The notes: a model not told the origin generated them from the sequence alone. 64,000 bases of DNA from Craurococcus roseus (GCF_039523795.1 NZ_BAAAFZ010000008.1:62001-126000), one strand, 5' to 3'; positions 54,562-62,615 are shown, counted from the first letter of the stretch. Program-made: numbers and translations.

Positions 54562-54969
54562 TCAATTTTCCTCATGAAACTGCTTTTCAACGCGGATCGC
54601 GCGGGTCCACCGCCGCCTGCCTGACCTCAGACGGCCTGCTCGGGCTCTTCCCACCGGACACAAGCGACACAACCCGCCTGGCGGGGCCCCACCGGAGCGC
54701 GCGAACACCATGCGGACCAGGGCGGTGCTCAGCGCCTCCTCCGGCCGCCGGCAGTGGTCGCCGAGCCAAGCGTGGATCGCGGCGGCGTCCATGTTCGCCA
54801 GCGGGTCGCCGTCCTGCCGCATCTGCGCCGCCGCGGCGATGGCGCCGGCGAAGCCGAACGCCCATTGCTCCAACTCCGGAACGGAGCGCCCGACCGCCAC
54901 CCATTCGGCGCAGGCCACGCCGGCGCCCGCGCCCATGACCGTCAGGCGCGGCGCCTGCGCCTCAGCTAG
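54562..54969 (-). pseudogene. Secreted-protein gene, C-terminal part (interrupted by the IS5-type element)
   Basis: The readable part continues from the element's left CTAG. It reads LAEAQAPRLTVMGAGAG, then VACAEWVAVGRSVPELEQW, ANMDAAAIHAWLGDHCRR and a basic C-terminus. The Cys pair and the WLxxHCR phrase recall a family of small exported alphaproteobacterial proteins without known function. The signal peptide lies on the other side of the element (57830-57884). An ATG at 54936 could give a cytoplasmic product, but without export the gene is probably inactive. Confidence 0.75.
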
Positions 54970-54983
54970 GCGCTGTTTTCAAA
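54966..54983 (+). repeat. Left inverted repeat and target CTAG of the IS5-type element
   Basis: ctaggcgctgttttcaaa, whose inverted counterpart is at 57816-57833. Fifteen of 18 positions match. The outer CTAG is probably the target-site duplication. Confidence 0.75.
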
Positions 54984-55043
54984 CCCGCTGCGCCTCCGAG
55001 TGGGAAAACCAGACGGAAGGTGCCGTCGTCGGCTTCCGTGCGC

Positions 55044-55382
55044 TTAACGCGCGGGCGCGGCGGCCAGGACAGGCCCGTCGAGCCCCACGCGTCCCTCGAT
55101 GCGCCCTGCGATGCGGGCCAGCTGCGCGGCCGTGCGGGCGCCCGCCTGCGGATCCCCAGTCGCGCAGGCCCCCCGCGCGTCCGCCCGATGGCGCTCGATC
55201 AGCGCGCGCTCGGCCGCCGTCGCGTGCGGCAGCGCCTGCTCCAGCGCCGCTTCGGCGGGGGCGAGCGCCGCCTCGCAGACCCCGGTGAGGTGCATGTTCA
55301 GCGCCTCGGGGTCGCACGCCCCGGCGGGGCCGACGGCCGCCAGCGCGGCGCCCAGGCCGGCGAGGATCAAACTTCGGCGCAT
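55044..55382 (-). CDS. Small secreted protein of unknown function (passenger)
   Basis: This 112-residue protein begins with a clear Sec signal (MRRSLILAGLGAALAAVG, cleavage near GAC). The mature part is mostly helical with three Cys (ACDPEALN, GVCEAAL, GACATGD) and many alanines. ATG 55382 has GAGGAGG upstream. It lies 30 bases after the beta-propeller stop on the same strand, so they form a two-gene unit inside the element. No family recognised. Confidence 0.65.
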   Translation of the reverse strand: MRRSLILAGLGAALAAVGPAGACDPEALNMHLTGVCEAALAPAEAALEQALPHATAAERALIERHRADARGACATGDPQAGARTAAQLARIAGRIEGRVGLDGPVLAAAPAR

Positions 55383-55412
55383 GGAGGCGTCCTCCTCTCG
55401 TTTGCTGCGGCC

Positions 55413-56843
55413 TCAGCGGGTGCCCGGCGCGGGCGTGGCGGGTCCCGTCGGCTTGGACGGGCCTTCCGGCCCGAAGGTGCCGAGGCGGTACGGGCCGCCA
55501 ATGGTCGGGAAGGTGGCGACGACGCGCCGCTCGGCCACGCCCACGACGCTGACCGTGTCGTCCAGCGCGTTCGGCACCAGCAGGAGGCGGCCGTCGCCGG
55601 TCATCGCGTGGTCGCGCCCGGCGTTTCCCCGGCCCACCTCGACCGAGGGCAGCTGCGCCGGCCGGCGCGGGTCGGACAGGTCGAACACCGCAAGCCGCCG
55701 GCTCTCGGCCGCCGTGCCGCGCGGCGCGGGAAGCGTGCCGAGCTGGAGGAACAGCGTCCGCCCGTCCGGCGAGGCGATGGGGTAGGTCGGCGAGGCGAAG
55801 CGCTCCGGCCCGTCGGCGAGGGCGCGGGCGCAGCCCGGCCCGTCGTAGAGGATCGGCACCTCCGCCGCGAGGGCGGGGCCGGCCGCCTCGACCACGGCGA
55901 GCTGCCCGACTTGGCAAGGCGTCCCGCTCGCGCGCAGGCCCCACTCGCGCGGGGCGCGCTGCGGCACGGCGACGAACGCCCCGCCCGGCAGGTCCTTGGC
56001 CGCGTTGCCCCCGAGCCCGGAAGTCCGCACCCAGCGGAGCGCGGGCGGCTCGGCGTCCGCGTCCACCGCCGCGACCTGGCCGGTGCCGGTCAGGAAGTGG
56101 AACACCGCCCCGGTCGCGGCCGAGGCGCCGACGCCATGCGGGGCGAGGGAGACGCCGGCGCGCCCGGTCGGGTCGCAGGTCCGATCCGGCACGGAGCCGT
56201 CGAAGCCGAACTCGGCGGCGGAGAAGTGGCGCACCGCGCGCGGCTCCGAGGGCTCCGAGTAGTCCACCACCGTCAGGACGCGGGCGCAGTCGCCGATGTT
56301 GGACACCACCGCGCGGGCGCGCCGGGGGGAGAAGCCGGCCTTGTGGTGCCCCCGCCCGAGGCGGACCTCGCCCAAGGGCCGGAGGTAGGTCGGCGAGCCC
56401 GGCGTGGCGTCCACGAACAACATCGAGCTGTCGGCCGGGTCCTCGCCGGGCGGGGTGCGGGCGTCCTCGCCGTCGTTGAGCACGACCAGCAGGCGCCGGC
56501 CGCCGGCCTCGGGCGGGAGGTAGACGTGCACCGGGCGGGTGGCGCCGAGCGACGAAGACGGGACGCGCGCCAGCTCGCGCGGCGGGCGGGCGGCGAGGTC
56601 CACCAGCACGACCTGCCCGGCGGCGGTGTGGGCCAGGGCGGCGACGCCCTCGCGCGTGACCTGGACGTCGCTGGAGGCAACGGGCACCGGGAAGCGGGCC
56701 AGCTCCGCCCCGGTGGCGAGGTCGTGGACCGCCAGTGCGTCCCGGCCGGAGACGGCGGCCACCGTGCCGGCGGCTTGCTGCGCGGCGGCCGCGGCGGGGA
56801 GCAGGAGGAGCGCCGCGGCGGCGCACCGAAGACGGGCGGGCAT
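55413..56843 (-). CDS. Secreted beta-propeller protein (passenger)
   Basis: This 476-residue protein has a signal peptide (MPARLRCAAAALLLLPAAA, cleaved near AAAQQ). Repeated strand motifs of the YVTN/cytochrome-cd1-like propeller type follow, for example AVSGRDALAVHDLATGAELA, VQVTREGVAALAHTAAGQVV, MTGDGRLLLVPNALDDTVSV and VVGVAERRVVATFPTIGGPY. ATG 56843 has GGAGG at 8 bases. Such periplasmic propellers often serve as partners in quinoprotein or metal-handling systems. Scattered Cys residues may form disulfides. Function unknown. Confidence 0.75.
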   Translation of the reverse strand: MPARLRCAAAALLLLPAAAAAQQAAGTVAAVSGRDALAVHDLATGAELARFPVPVASSDVQVTREGVAALAHTAAGQVVLVDLAARPPRELARVPSSSLGATRPVHVYLPPEAGGRRLLVVLNDGEDARTPPGEDPADSSMLFVDATPGSPTYLRPLGEVRLGRGHHKAGFSPRRARAVVSNIGDCARVLTVVDYSEPSEPRAVRHFSAAEFGFDGSVPDRTCDPTGRAGVSLAPHGVGASAATGAVFHFLTGTGQVAAVDADAEPPALRWVRTSGLGGNAAKDLPGGAFVAVPQRAPREWGLRASGTPCQVGQLAVVEAAGPALAAEVPILYDGPGCARALADGPERFASPTYPIASPDGRTLFLQLGTLPAPRGTAAESRRLAVFDLSDPRRPAQLPSVEVGRGNAGRDHAMTGDGRLLLVPNALDDTVSVVGVAERRVVATFPTIGGPYRLGTFGPEGPSKPTGPATPAPGTR

Positions 56844-56947
56844 TGGGCATCCTCCGCGCAAGGGGCCGTGCGTGCGGTTCGGCCGCCGCCAAGCTTACAC
56901 CGCTCTCGGGAAAGGGGCAGCCGACCGGAAGCGTGCCGGCCGGCCGC

Positions 56948-57022
56948 TCACGGGCGGTCGATGCAGAACTCCAGCGCGTCCGCCACCGGGATCGCTCCGA
57001 ATGGATTACGGAACAGCGCCAT
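56948..57022 (-). CDS. 24-codon frame overlapping the transposase start
   Basis: On the minus strand ATG 57022 reads MALFRNPFGAIPVADALEF and ends in CIDRP before TGA. It could be a genuine short peptide upstream of the propeller gene, or the tail of a gene truncated where transposase DNA begins, read by chance from an ATG in the transposase. There is no ribosome site. No PqqA-like Glu/Tyr pattern is present. Confidence 0.25.
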   Translation of the reverse strand: MALFRNPFGAIPVADALEFCIDRP

Positions 57023-57820
57023 GCACGGGCGTCACGAACTTCCCGACCACGAATGGGCCCGCCTGGAGCCGCTCCTGCCGAAACCGCGCACGGGCCGGCC
57101 TCCGAAGGACCACCGCCCGGTCCTCGACGCCTTGCTCTGGCTGGCGAAGACGGGGGCGCCTTGGCGCGACCTGCCCGAACGCTTCGGCCCGTGGCGCGGC
57201 ATCGCCACGCGCTTCTACCGCTGGACCAGGGCGGGCCTATGGGACCGCATCCTGTCCGCGCTGCGCCGGATCGCGGACGCGCGGGGCGGCATCGATTGGG
57301 ACGTGCACATGGTGGACGCGACGAGCGTGCGCGCCCACCGCCACGCCGCCGGTGCAAAAGGGGGCAACACCTTCAGGCGCTGGGGCGCTCGCGCGGGGGC
57401 TTCGGCGGCAAGCTGCACCTGCGCTGCGAGCGGCGCGGCCGGCCCATGGCCTTCGCACTGACGCCAGGCGAGCGGAACGAGCGCGCGACGCTGCCGGAAC
57501 TGATGGCCAAGGGCGCCGTTCCGCGCGCCGGTCGGGGGCGTCCCAGGCTGCGGCCGCGCACCGTCGTGGGCGACCGCGGCTACACCGGCGGGCCCACCCG
57601 CGACTTCCTCCGCCGGCGCGGCATCGCCGCCGTCATCCCGCAGTTCAGGACTGAAAAGAGGCCGAGGCTCGTGGACTGGGACCTCTACCGCGAGAGGAAC
57701 GTAGTCGAGCGCCTGGTCGGGAGGTTGAAGGAGTACCGCCGGATCGCGACCCGGTACGACAAGCTGGCGGCCAGCTATCTCGCCTTCGTCCAGCTCGCCG
57801 CCATCAAGCTGTGGCTTTGA
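57021..57820 (+). CDS. IS5-family transposase in two frames (possible -1 frameshift)
   Basis: The first frame from ATG 57021 gives the helical N-terminal domain: HELPDHEWARLEPLLPKPR, GAPWRDLPERFGPWRG and the first catalytic Asp in HMVDATSVRAH. At GCAAAAGGGGG (57354-57364) the family sequence continues in the -1 frame: LGRSRGGFGGKLHLR, second Asp in TVVGDRGYTG, and the Glu domain RERNVVERLVGRLKEYRRIA, ending YLAFVQLAAIKLWL. All DDE residues are present, so the enzyme may be active if frameshifting joins the parts. Some IS5-family groups are known to use programmed frameshifting. Confidence 0.88.
57354..57364 (+). other. Candidate -1 slippery site in the transposase
   Basis: Codons GCA AAA GGG GGC sit exactly where the N-terminal frame must pass to the -1 frame. 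Lysyl-tRNA on AAA can re-pair one base back on AAA. Alternatively a single-base loss in the homopolymer broke the gene. Confidence 0.45.
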
Positions 57821-57833
57821 AAACGCGGCCTAG
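57816..57833 (-). repeat. Right inverted repeat and target CTAG of the IS5-type element
   Basis: tttgaaaacgcggcctag; the transposase TGA (57818-57820) lies inside it. The reverse complement ctaggccgcgttttcaaa matches the left end at 15 of 18 positions. Confidence 0.75.
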
Positions 57834-57884
57834 CGGTGGCGTCGCCGACGCGAGCGCCAAACACACACCGACCGCCCCGGACAC
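57830..57884 (-). pseudogene. Secreted-protein gene, N-terminal part (signal peptide)
   Basis: Read on the minus strand toward the element: GTG 57884 gives VSGAVGVCLALASATPP, then through CTAG joins LAEAQAPRL of the left part. The result is a standard signal peptide with cleavage near AEAQA. An arginine-rich stretch (STRRRGAR) just upstream in frame could belong to the n-region if the true start is further upstream; no ribosome site is evident for GTG 57884. Confidence 0.65.
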
Positions 57885-58068
57885 CCGAGCGCCGCGCCGC
57901 CGCGTCGAGAAAGGGGCCAGTCCCCAGCGTCCGCCGTCGGGCGGGCGATCCCGGAAACGTCGCATCCGCTCCACCATCACCGCCTCACGCCAACACCGCC
58001 GTCCGCCCTCGCGCGCGAGTGGCCTCGGGCGCGAGCGGCGGCGGCCCGGCGACGGTTCCGGGCAAGCC

Positions 58069-60231
58069 TCACGCCGCCAGCGGCGGGACCGCTTGCGCCA
58101 GCGGCACCTCGACGTCGCAGACCAGGCCCGCGGGTTCCCAGGCGCGCGACACGCGCCCGCGCAGCTGGCCGCGCACGGTGGCCTCCAGCACGCGCGAGCC
58201 GAAACCCTGGCGCGCCGGCGGCGCTTCCACCGGCGGCCCGCCGCGCTCCGCCCAGCGCAGCCGCAGCTCGCCCGAGGCCGCGTTGACCCTCCACGAGAGC
58301 GACACCCGCCCGCCCGGCACCGACAGCGCGCCGTGCTTGGTGGCGTTGGTGGCCAGCTCGTGCAGCGCCATGGACAGCGCCTGCGCCGCCCCCGGCTTCA
58401 GGTCCAGCGCCGGCCCGTCCAGCTCGGCCCTCGGCCCAGCGCCCGGCGCGTCCGCCGCGGCGCCCAGGAAGGGCGCCAGCTCGCCCTGGGCCACCGCGCG
58501 CAGGTCGGCCCCCGCCCACCGCGCCCGGGCCAGCAGCGTGTGCGCGCGCGCCAGCGCCGCGACCCGGCCCTCGACGGCGCGGGCGTAGGCGTGCGGGTCG
58601 TCCTTCGGGGTGAGCCGCAGCGCCGCCTGCACCACCGCCAAGGCGTTCTTGGCGCGGTGGTCCAGCTCGCGCACCAGCAGGGCCTGGCGCTCCGCGGCCG
58701 CCTTGCGCTCCGTCACGTCGCGGGTGACGCCGAGGTGCGCGAGCGGGCCGCCCCCGGGCGGCCTGAGCGGCACCGCGTGCGTCTCCATGCTGCGCCGCCG
58801 CCCGTCCGGCGCGACGATGTCGAACTCCCACACCAGGCTCTCGCCGGCGCAGACGCGGGCGTGGTTGGCCGCCCACAGCGCCCGGTGCTCCGGCGCGACC
58901 AGGTCGGGCACCGGGCGGCCCACCACCTCTTCCGGGGCGGCGCCCAGCAGGCGCAGCCCGGCCGGGTTCATCCGGAGCAGGGCCCCGTCGGCCCCGACGA
59001 GCTTCACGCAGTCGGGCGTGGCGTCCACCACGGCGCGCAGGCGCTCCTCGCCCTCGCGCAGCCGGGCCTCCTCGGCCGCGAGCGCGGCGGCGGCGCGGCG
59101 GTGGCTGCCGATCAGGCACGCCATGGCAGCGCCGAGCGCCGCGCCCTCGTGGCAGAGGCACCCTCGGCCGAGCCGCGCCGCCGCCCTTTCCGCGTCCGCC
59201 GCGGCCCCGGGCTCCCGCGCCATCCGCTCGGCGATGGCGGTGAGCGCCCGGACCGGCCGCGTCGCGGCGTGGGCGAGCAGCCAGCCGATCCCGGCGGCGA
59301 ACAAGGCGACAGCGCCGGCCCAGTGGAAGATCTCGCGCTCCAGCGCCCCGGCCGCGGCGAACGCCGCGGCGCTGTCCTGGCGCACCAGCACCGTCCATCC
59401 GAGGCCGGGATAACCCCTGTGGCCGCGGGTCGGGGCGTGCCCGACCACGAACGCCTCAGCGGCGCCGCCGGCCGCGGCCGGCCAGCTTTCCAACCGCGCC
59501 CCGGTCTCGCCCGCGCCCGCCGCGCGCGCGGAGGCCAGGTCCGCGAGGCCCTTGCCGCGGAGCGCCGCCGGCCCGAGGAGCACGGTGCCGTCCCGCGCCA
59601 GCACCAGCGCCTCCGCCCCCGGACGCCGGACGCGCATAGGTTCCAGCACGCCGCGTTCCACGCCCTCCGCCCAATCCCAGAACAGGTGCGCGGCCAGGAC
59701 GCCGGCCGGCCGGCCGTCCAAGCCCGCCACCGGGGCGGCGAGGTCGACGAAACGCGGCGGCTCTCCGTTCGGGCGGGGGCCGAGGTGCTTCGCCATCAGG
59801 ACCGCTTCGTGCACGTCGCCGGCGTAGGGGCCGGCACGGCCGCCGGAGAAGTAGTCGCGGCGGGAGACGTCCACCCCTTCCAGGATGCCTTCGCTGGTCA
59901 CTTCGATGCGGCCGTCCGCGCCGATGAGGAAGGTGATGGCGTAGTCGGGATAGGTCCGTTGCAGGAGGCGCAGTACCTCCCGCTTCGCCTCCGGCGAGGC
60001 GGCGGGATTGCGCAGCACCGGGTGCGCGGCGGCGACCTGCACGTCGCGCCAGCGCTCGAACATGCCGCGGTCGAGCGTGTCGGCGACGTGGCGGGCGGCC
60101 TGGGCCAGCTCGGCGGCGGCGCCTTGGTGCAGCCGCTCGGTGGCGGCGCGGCTGGCGAGGAGGCCCGCGGCCACGACCGCGGCGAAAGACAGGAGGCCCG
60201 TGGCGAGGGCCAGCATCGTCCGCATGCCCAT
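58069..60231 (-). CDS. Membrane HWE-family sensor histidine kinase with dCache and PAS
   Basis: This 720-residue kinase begins MGMRTMLALATGLLSFAAVV (helix 1), with a Cache sensor domain to about 290 including DYAITFLIGADGRI and VSRRDYFSGG. Helix 2 follows (HWAGAVALFAAGIGWLL), then a HAMP-like stretch, a PAS domain near 405-510 (RAVVDATPDCVKLVGADG) and the HWE core: ELDHRAKNALAVVQAALRL, LHELATNATKHGALS, LRWAERGGPPV, GFGSRVLE. The regulator at 61841 is the nearest potential partner but is not adjacent. Confidence 0.9.
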   Translation of the reverse strand: MGMRTMLALATGLLSFAAVVAAGLLASRAATERLHQGAAAELAQAARHVADTLDRGMFERWRDVQVAAAHPVLRNPAASPEAKREVLRLLQRTYPDYAITFLIGADGRIEVTSEGILEGVDVSRRDYFSGGRAGPYAGDVHEAVLMAKHLGPRPNGEPPRFVDLAAPVAGLDGRPAGVLAAHLFWDWAEGVERGVLEPMRVRRPGAEALVLARDGTVLLGPAALRGKGLADLASARAAGAGETGARLESWPAAAGGAAEAFVVGHAPTRGHRGYPGLGWTVLVRQDSAAAFAAAGALEREIFHWAGAVALFAAGIGWLLAHAATRPVRALTAIAERMAREPGAAADAERAAARLGRGCLCHEGAALGAAMACLIGSHRRAAAALAAEEARLREGEERLRAVVDATPDCVKLVGADGALLRMNPAGLRLLGAAPEEVVGRPVPDLVAPEHRALWAANHARVCAGESLVWEFDIVAPDGRRRSMETHAVPLRPPGGGPLAHLGVTRDVTERKAAAERQALLVRELDHRAKNALAVVQAALRLTPKDDPHAYARAVEGRVAALARAHTLLARARWAGADLRAVAQGELAPFLGAAADAPGAGPRAELDGPALDLKPGAAQALSMALHELATNATKHGALSVPGGRVSLSWRVNAASGELRLRWAERGGPPVEAPPARQGFGSRVLEATVRGQLRGRVSRAWEPAGLVCDVEVPLAQAVPPLAA

Positions 60232-60925
60232 CCGTCCGGCGGGGCGGGCCGGCCTGGTCGCGGCGTGAGGCACCGGGGTCGGCGTTGCGGAGGAGAGGCC
60301 CGAAGTGCTGACCGACAAACTTTGGCCTCTCCCCGCATGTGCCGCCGCGCCGGGCGCCGCCGCGGGGGCCGGGCCGGTAGGACCCGCGGCCGGCGTCGGC
60401 GCGGAACGTCGCTCAGGACGAATGTTGCGTAGTATGAAAGAGCATGTGTTGTCTACTGATGGTTTAGAAGGTCGCCTTGGTTTTCGATGTGCGGGTGGCT
60501 CGCAGCGGCCGGCGGATGGACCAGCCTGTTCCACACGGTCCTGTCGTGGATCCGACGGGCCGCGCTTCGCCACGACCGCCGGTGCGTCGGCCGCCGCCGT
60601 CGGCACCCCGACGCGAGCCGAACGCCTGACCGCTCGCCGAACCCGTCCTAATGGCCGCCGACCCACAGGGCGAAGGCCGCCCCGATCGCCGCGACCACCA
60701 GGGAGGCCACCGCCGACCATTGGAGGGCGGTGACGCCAGCACCGCCCAGCGGCTCGGTCCGGGGTGTCGCATCGCGCTGGTTGAGTAATCGGGCGGGACG
60801 CGGCCTGTACCTCACGGGGCCGCGGGGCGGGCTTGTTCAAGGCGACCGAGCCGGTGCCGGCTTGGAGGACCGATGGATAGGTCGCCGGGATCCGCGCCTC
60901 ACGGCGATCCCATCCGGCGAGCGCC
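60232..60925. other. Mostly gene-less accessory stretch
   Basis: About 700 bases upstream of the kinase. It contains an AT-richer segment (about 60420-60490), which may hold the kinase promoter, and a frameshifted duplicate of a small membrane protein (60648-60772). Nothing else recognised. Confidence 0.45.
60648..60772 (-). pseudogene. Frameshifted duplicate of the small membrane protein at 63360
   Basis: On the minus strand ATG 60772 reads MRHPGPSRWAVLAS; after loss of one base near 60730 the homologous helix continues in another frame as VTALQWSAVASLVVAAIGAA then FALWVGGH and TAG. The intact relative at 63360-63503 reads AALHWAAVASLAGAFVGAGI and ALWSGLE. DNA similarity extends along the whole segment. 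Confidence 0.65.
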
Positions 60926-61083
60926 ATGGTGGCGGTTGTGCGCGAGCGCGACGTCCGGACGCTGCCCTTCGTGTTCCGTACGGAGGCCGAGGCGGAGCCC
61001 ACCATCGGGGGGCGGGTGGCGACCGGAACAACGATCCACGCCGACGGAGCCACCGCTTGGGACGCGTTGCACTCCCGGTTCCC
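60926..61083 (+). pseudogene. IS1595-family transposase fragment
   Basis: The translated segment VRERDVRTLPFVFRTEAEAE, then PTIGGRVATGTTIHADGATAW and DALHSRF, matches the central DDE region of IS1595/ISXO2-type transposases (with the HADE-type block here as HADG). Start and end of the element are missing and the reading continues into unrelated sequence. Confidence 0.7.
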
Positions 61084-61171
61084 GCCGCCCGCCCTCGCGG
61101 GAAAGGCAGCCCGTGCACGACACGGAATGGTAATGGATGTGCTACGAAGGGGCGTTTGGGAGCGCCCCTCG

Positions 61172-61417
61172 ATGCGGAACGTCCTTCTCGCCTGCGCCTT
61201 GGTCCTGGGCGGCCCGGTGGGCTGCTCCCCGTCCTACACTCCCGGCGAGTACGCGGACGTCGGCTACCGCGCGCCCGCCCGCGTCGAAGCGCCCGCCGCG
61301 CCGGCCCGGAACCGTGTTCGCGCCGCCGTCCGACGCAAGGGGGCGCCCGCGCCGTCCGCAGGCGCCGTCGGGGCGGCCCGGCCGGGCGCGCCGCAGGCCG
61401 GTGCCGGCCCCGGTTGA
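61172..61417 (+). CDS. Small putative lipoprotein, 81 residues
   Basis: ATG 61172 gives MRNVLLACALVLGGPVGCSP: a short signal with a lipobox-like end and Cys18. A SPSYTPGEYADVGYRAPARV stretch follows, recalling the start of SlyB-type glycine-zipper lipoproteins, then an alanine/arginine-rich tail with no glycine zipper. It may be a truncated or rearranged lipoprotein. A short hairpin (GGGGCG/CGCCCC, 61149-61168) lies just before the start. Confidence 0.45.
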   Translation: MRNVLLACALVLGGPVGCSPSYTPGEYADVGYRAPARVEAPAAPARNRVRAAVRRKGAPAPSAGAVGAARPGAPQAGAGPG

Positions 61418-61535
61418 TGGCCGCCGATCCCCGGCACTGGCGGCGAGCGGCGCAAGTTTGACGGTTACGGGAAACCGTCGCCGGCCCCGCTCGCTTTCCT
61501 GGATCATGAGAGGGGCGGACGGGGGAGCGGGCACC

Positions 61536-61742
61536 ATGTTCGAGGTTGTTGACGACGGGTGTGCACCGGACGTGTTGGTGGTGCGCGGCACCGGCGGCTT
61601 CGCTGGGCAATCCGCGACCTTCGCCGGACCCGACGCCCGGAGCAGGGCGGAAGCCTACGCGCGGTGGATGAACGCCGGGGGCGCCTTCCAGCGCCGCCGG
61701 ACCGACCCTGGCTTCAAGGGCGGGGCCGGTCACGCCCGCTGA
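61536..61742 (+). CDS. Small protein, paralog A (68 residues), unknown function
   Basis: ATG 61536 follows GGGGGAG. The protein reads MFEVVDDGCAPDVLVVRGTG, with GFAGQSATFAGPDARSRAEA, YARWMNAGGAFQRRR and DPGFKGG. A close relative is encoded at 62406 with the same motif order (RGTGGFAGQ, AEAYARW, NAG, QRRRTD, GFKG). Likely a small cytoplasmic alpha/beta protein. The two copies flank the receiver gene, suggesting duplication. Confidence 0.65.
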   Translation: MFEVVDDGCAPDVLVVRGTGGFAGQSATFAGPDARSRAEAYARWMNAGGAFQRRRTDPGFKGGAGHAR

Positions 61743-61840
61743 GACGCGGACGCCGTATTTCGATTGCCCAAGGTAACGTTTCGGTGTTGTATTCTTTTTG
61801 CGGGCGCCGCTTCCCCCCAAGCCCGCGCGGAACCCCGAAC

Positions 61841-62287
61841 ATGACCCCGACCGCCGCCCCTTCCGCCGCGCCGCCGCCCCCGACCGTGCTGGTGGTGGAG
61901 GACGAAGCCCTGGTGGCCATGCTGGTGGAGGACGCCTTGGCGGAGGCCGGCTACGGCCCGGTCTGCGCCCCGGACGGCCGCTCCGGTCCGGCGGACCCCG
62001 CGGCGGCGGTGGTGGACCTGCGGCTCGCGGACGGGCTGGACGGCCGCGACGTGGTCCGCCGCTTGCGCGCCCGGCGCCCGGCCCTGCCGGTCGTCGTGGT
62101 CACCGGCTACCTCCCGGACGCGCCGCAAGCCGACCTGCGGGGGCTCGGCGGGCCGACGCTGCGCCTTTGTAAGCCCTTCGATTGCGATGAGCTGGCGGCC
62201 GGCGTGGCGGCGGTGATGGCGACCCCCACGACGCGCCCGGCGATGCCGCGCCGCAGGCGTTCGGACCTGCTGGCCGCTTTCGCCTGA
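61841..62287 (+). CDS. Receiver-only response regulator
   Basis: This 148-residue receiver domain protein has acidic pair Glu20-Asp21 in LVVEDEALVAML, phosphoacceptor Asp59 in AAVVDLRLADGLDG, Thr88 in VVVTGYLP and Lys111 in LCKPFDCDELA: all phosphorelay residues present. The C-terminal tail after the receiver is short and basic (RRRRSDLLAAF), with no output domain. Such single-domain regulators often work with HWE kinases, and the nearest is encoded 1.6 kb upstream on the other strand. Confidence 0.88.
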   Translation: MTPTAAPSAAPPPPTVLVVEDEALVAMLVEDALAEAGYGPVCAPDGRSGPADPAAAVVDLRLADGLDGRDVVRRLRARRPALPVVVVTGYLPDAPQADLRGLGGPTLRLCKPFDCDELAAGVAAVMATPTTRPAMPRRRRSDLLAAFA

Positions 62288-62405
62288 GCGGGCGGGCCGC
62301 GGGCGGCCGAAACCGTCTCATCACGCCCGAGCGCACGCCGGGGTTGCGGACACCCGCCGAGGTTGCAGAATGCATGACGATGCACGGATGGCGGGGCGCG
62401 GGGCC

Positions 62406-62615
62406 ATGTTCGAGGTGGTGGAGCGGGGCGACGCCGAAGGCGCGTACATCGTGCGCGGCACCGGCGGGTTCGCCGGGCAGGTCGCCGTCTTCCTGGGGCC
62501 GGGGGCGCGGGAAAGGGCCGAGGCTTACGCGCGGTGGCTGAACGCCGGCGTCGCCTTGCAGCGGCGCCGGACCGACACCGGCTTCAAGGGCCGGGCAGCC
62601 AATCCCGAACCCTGA
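62406..62615 (+). CDS. Small protein, paralog B (69 residues), unknown function
   Basis: It starts MFEVVERGDAEGAYIVRGTG and shares GGFAGQ, RAEAYARWLNAG, QRRRTDTGFKG with paralog A at 61536. ATG 62406 has a poorer ribosome site; an upstream ATG at 62370 is in frame. Sequence identity by eye is about half to two thirds. Confidence 0.62.
   Translation: MFEVVERGDAEGAYIVRGTGGFAGQVAVFLGPGARERAEAYARWLNAGVALQRRRTDTGFKGRAANPEP

Larger units (their letters stand above)
54966..57833. mobile_element. IS5-type element with passenger genes, CTAG-flanked
   Basis: A 2.87-kb unit from CTAG/left end (54966-54983) to right end/CTAG (57816-57833). It contains a transposase whose stop codon lies in the right inverted repeat, as is usual for this IS group, plus a beta-propeller gene, a small secreted-protein gene and a 24-codon frame on the opposite strand. 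A plain IS of this type is about 0.85 kb, so about 2 kb is extra, located between the left end and the transposase. The flanks join in frame through a single CTAG, so the whole unit occupies one insertion site. Confidence 0.7.

Noticed and set aside
55020..57000. Long plus-strand frame upstream of the transposase
   Set aside because: Antisense of the propeller and secreted-protein genes; only the segment from 57021 is transposase.
60400..60430. GGAAC followed by GTT as an EcfG promoter for the HWE kinase
   Set aside because: It is on the plus strand, pointing away from the kinase, and spacing is 15, outside the usual 16-17.
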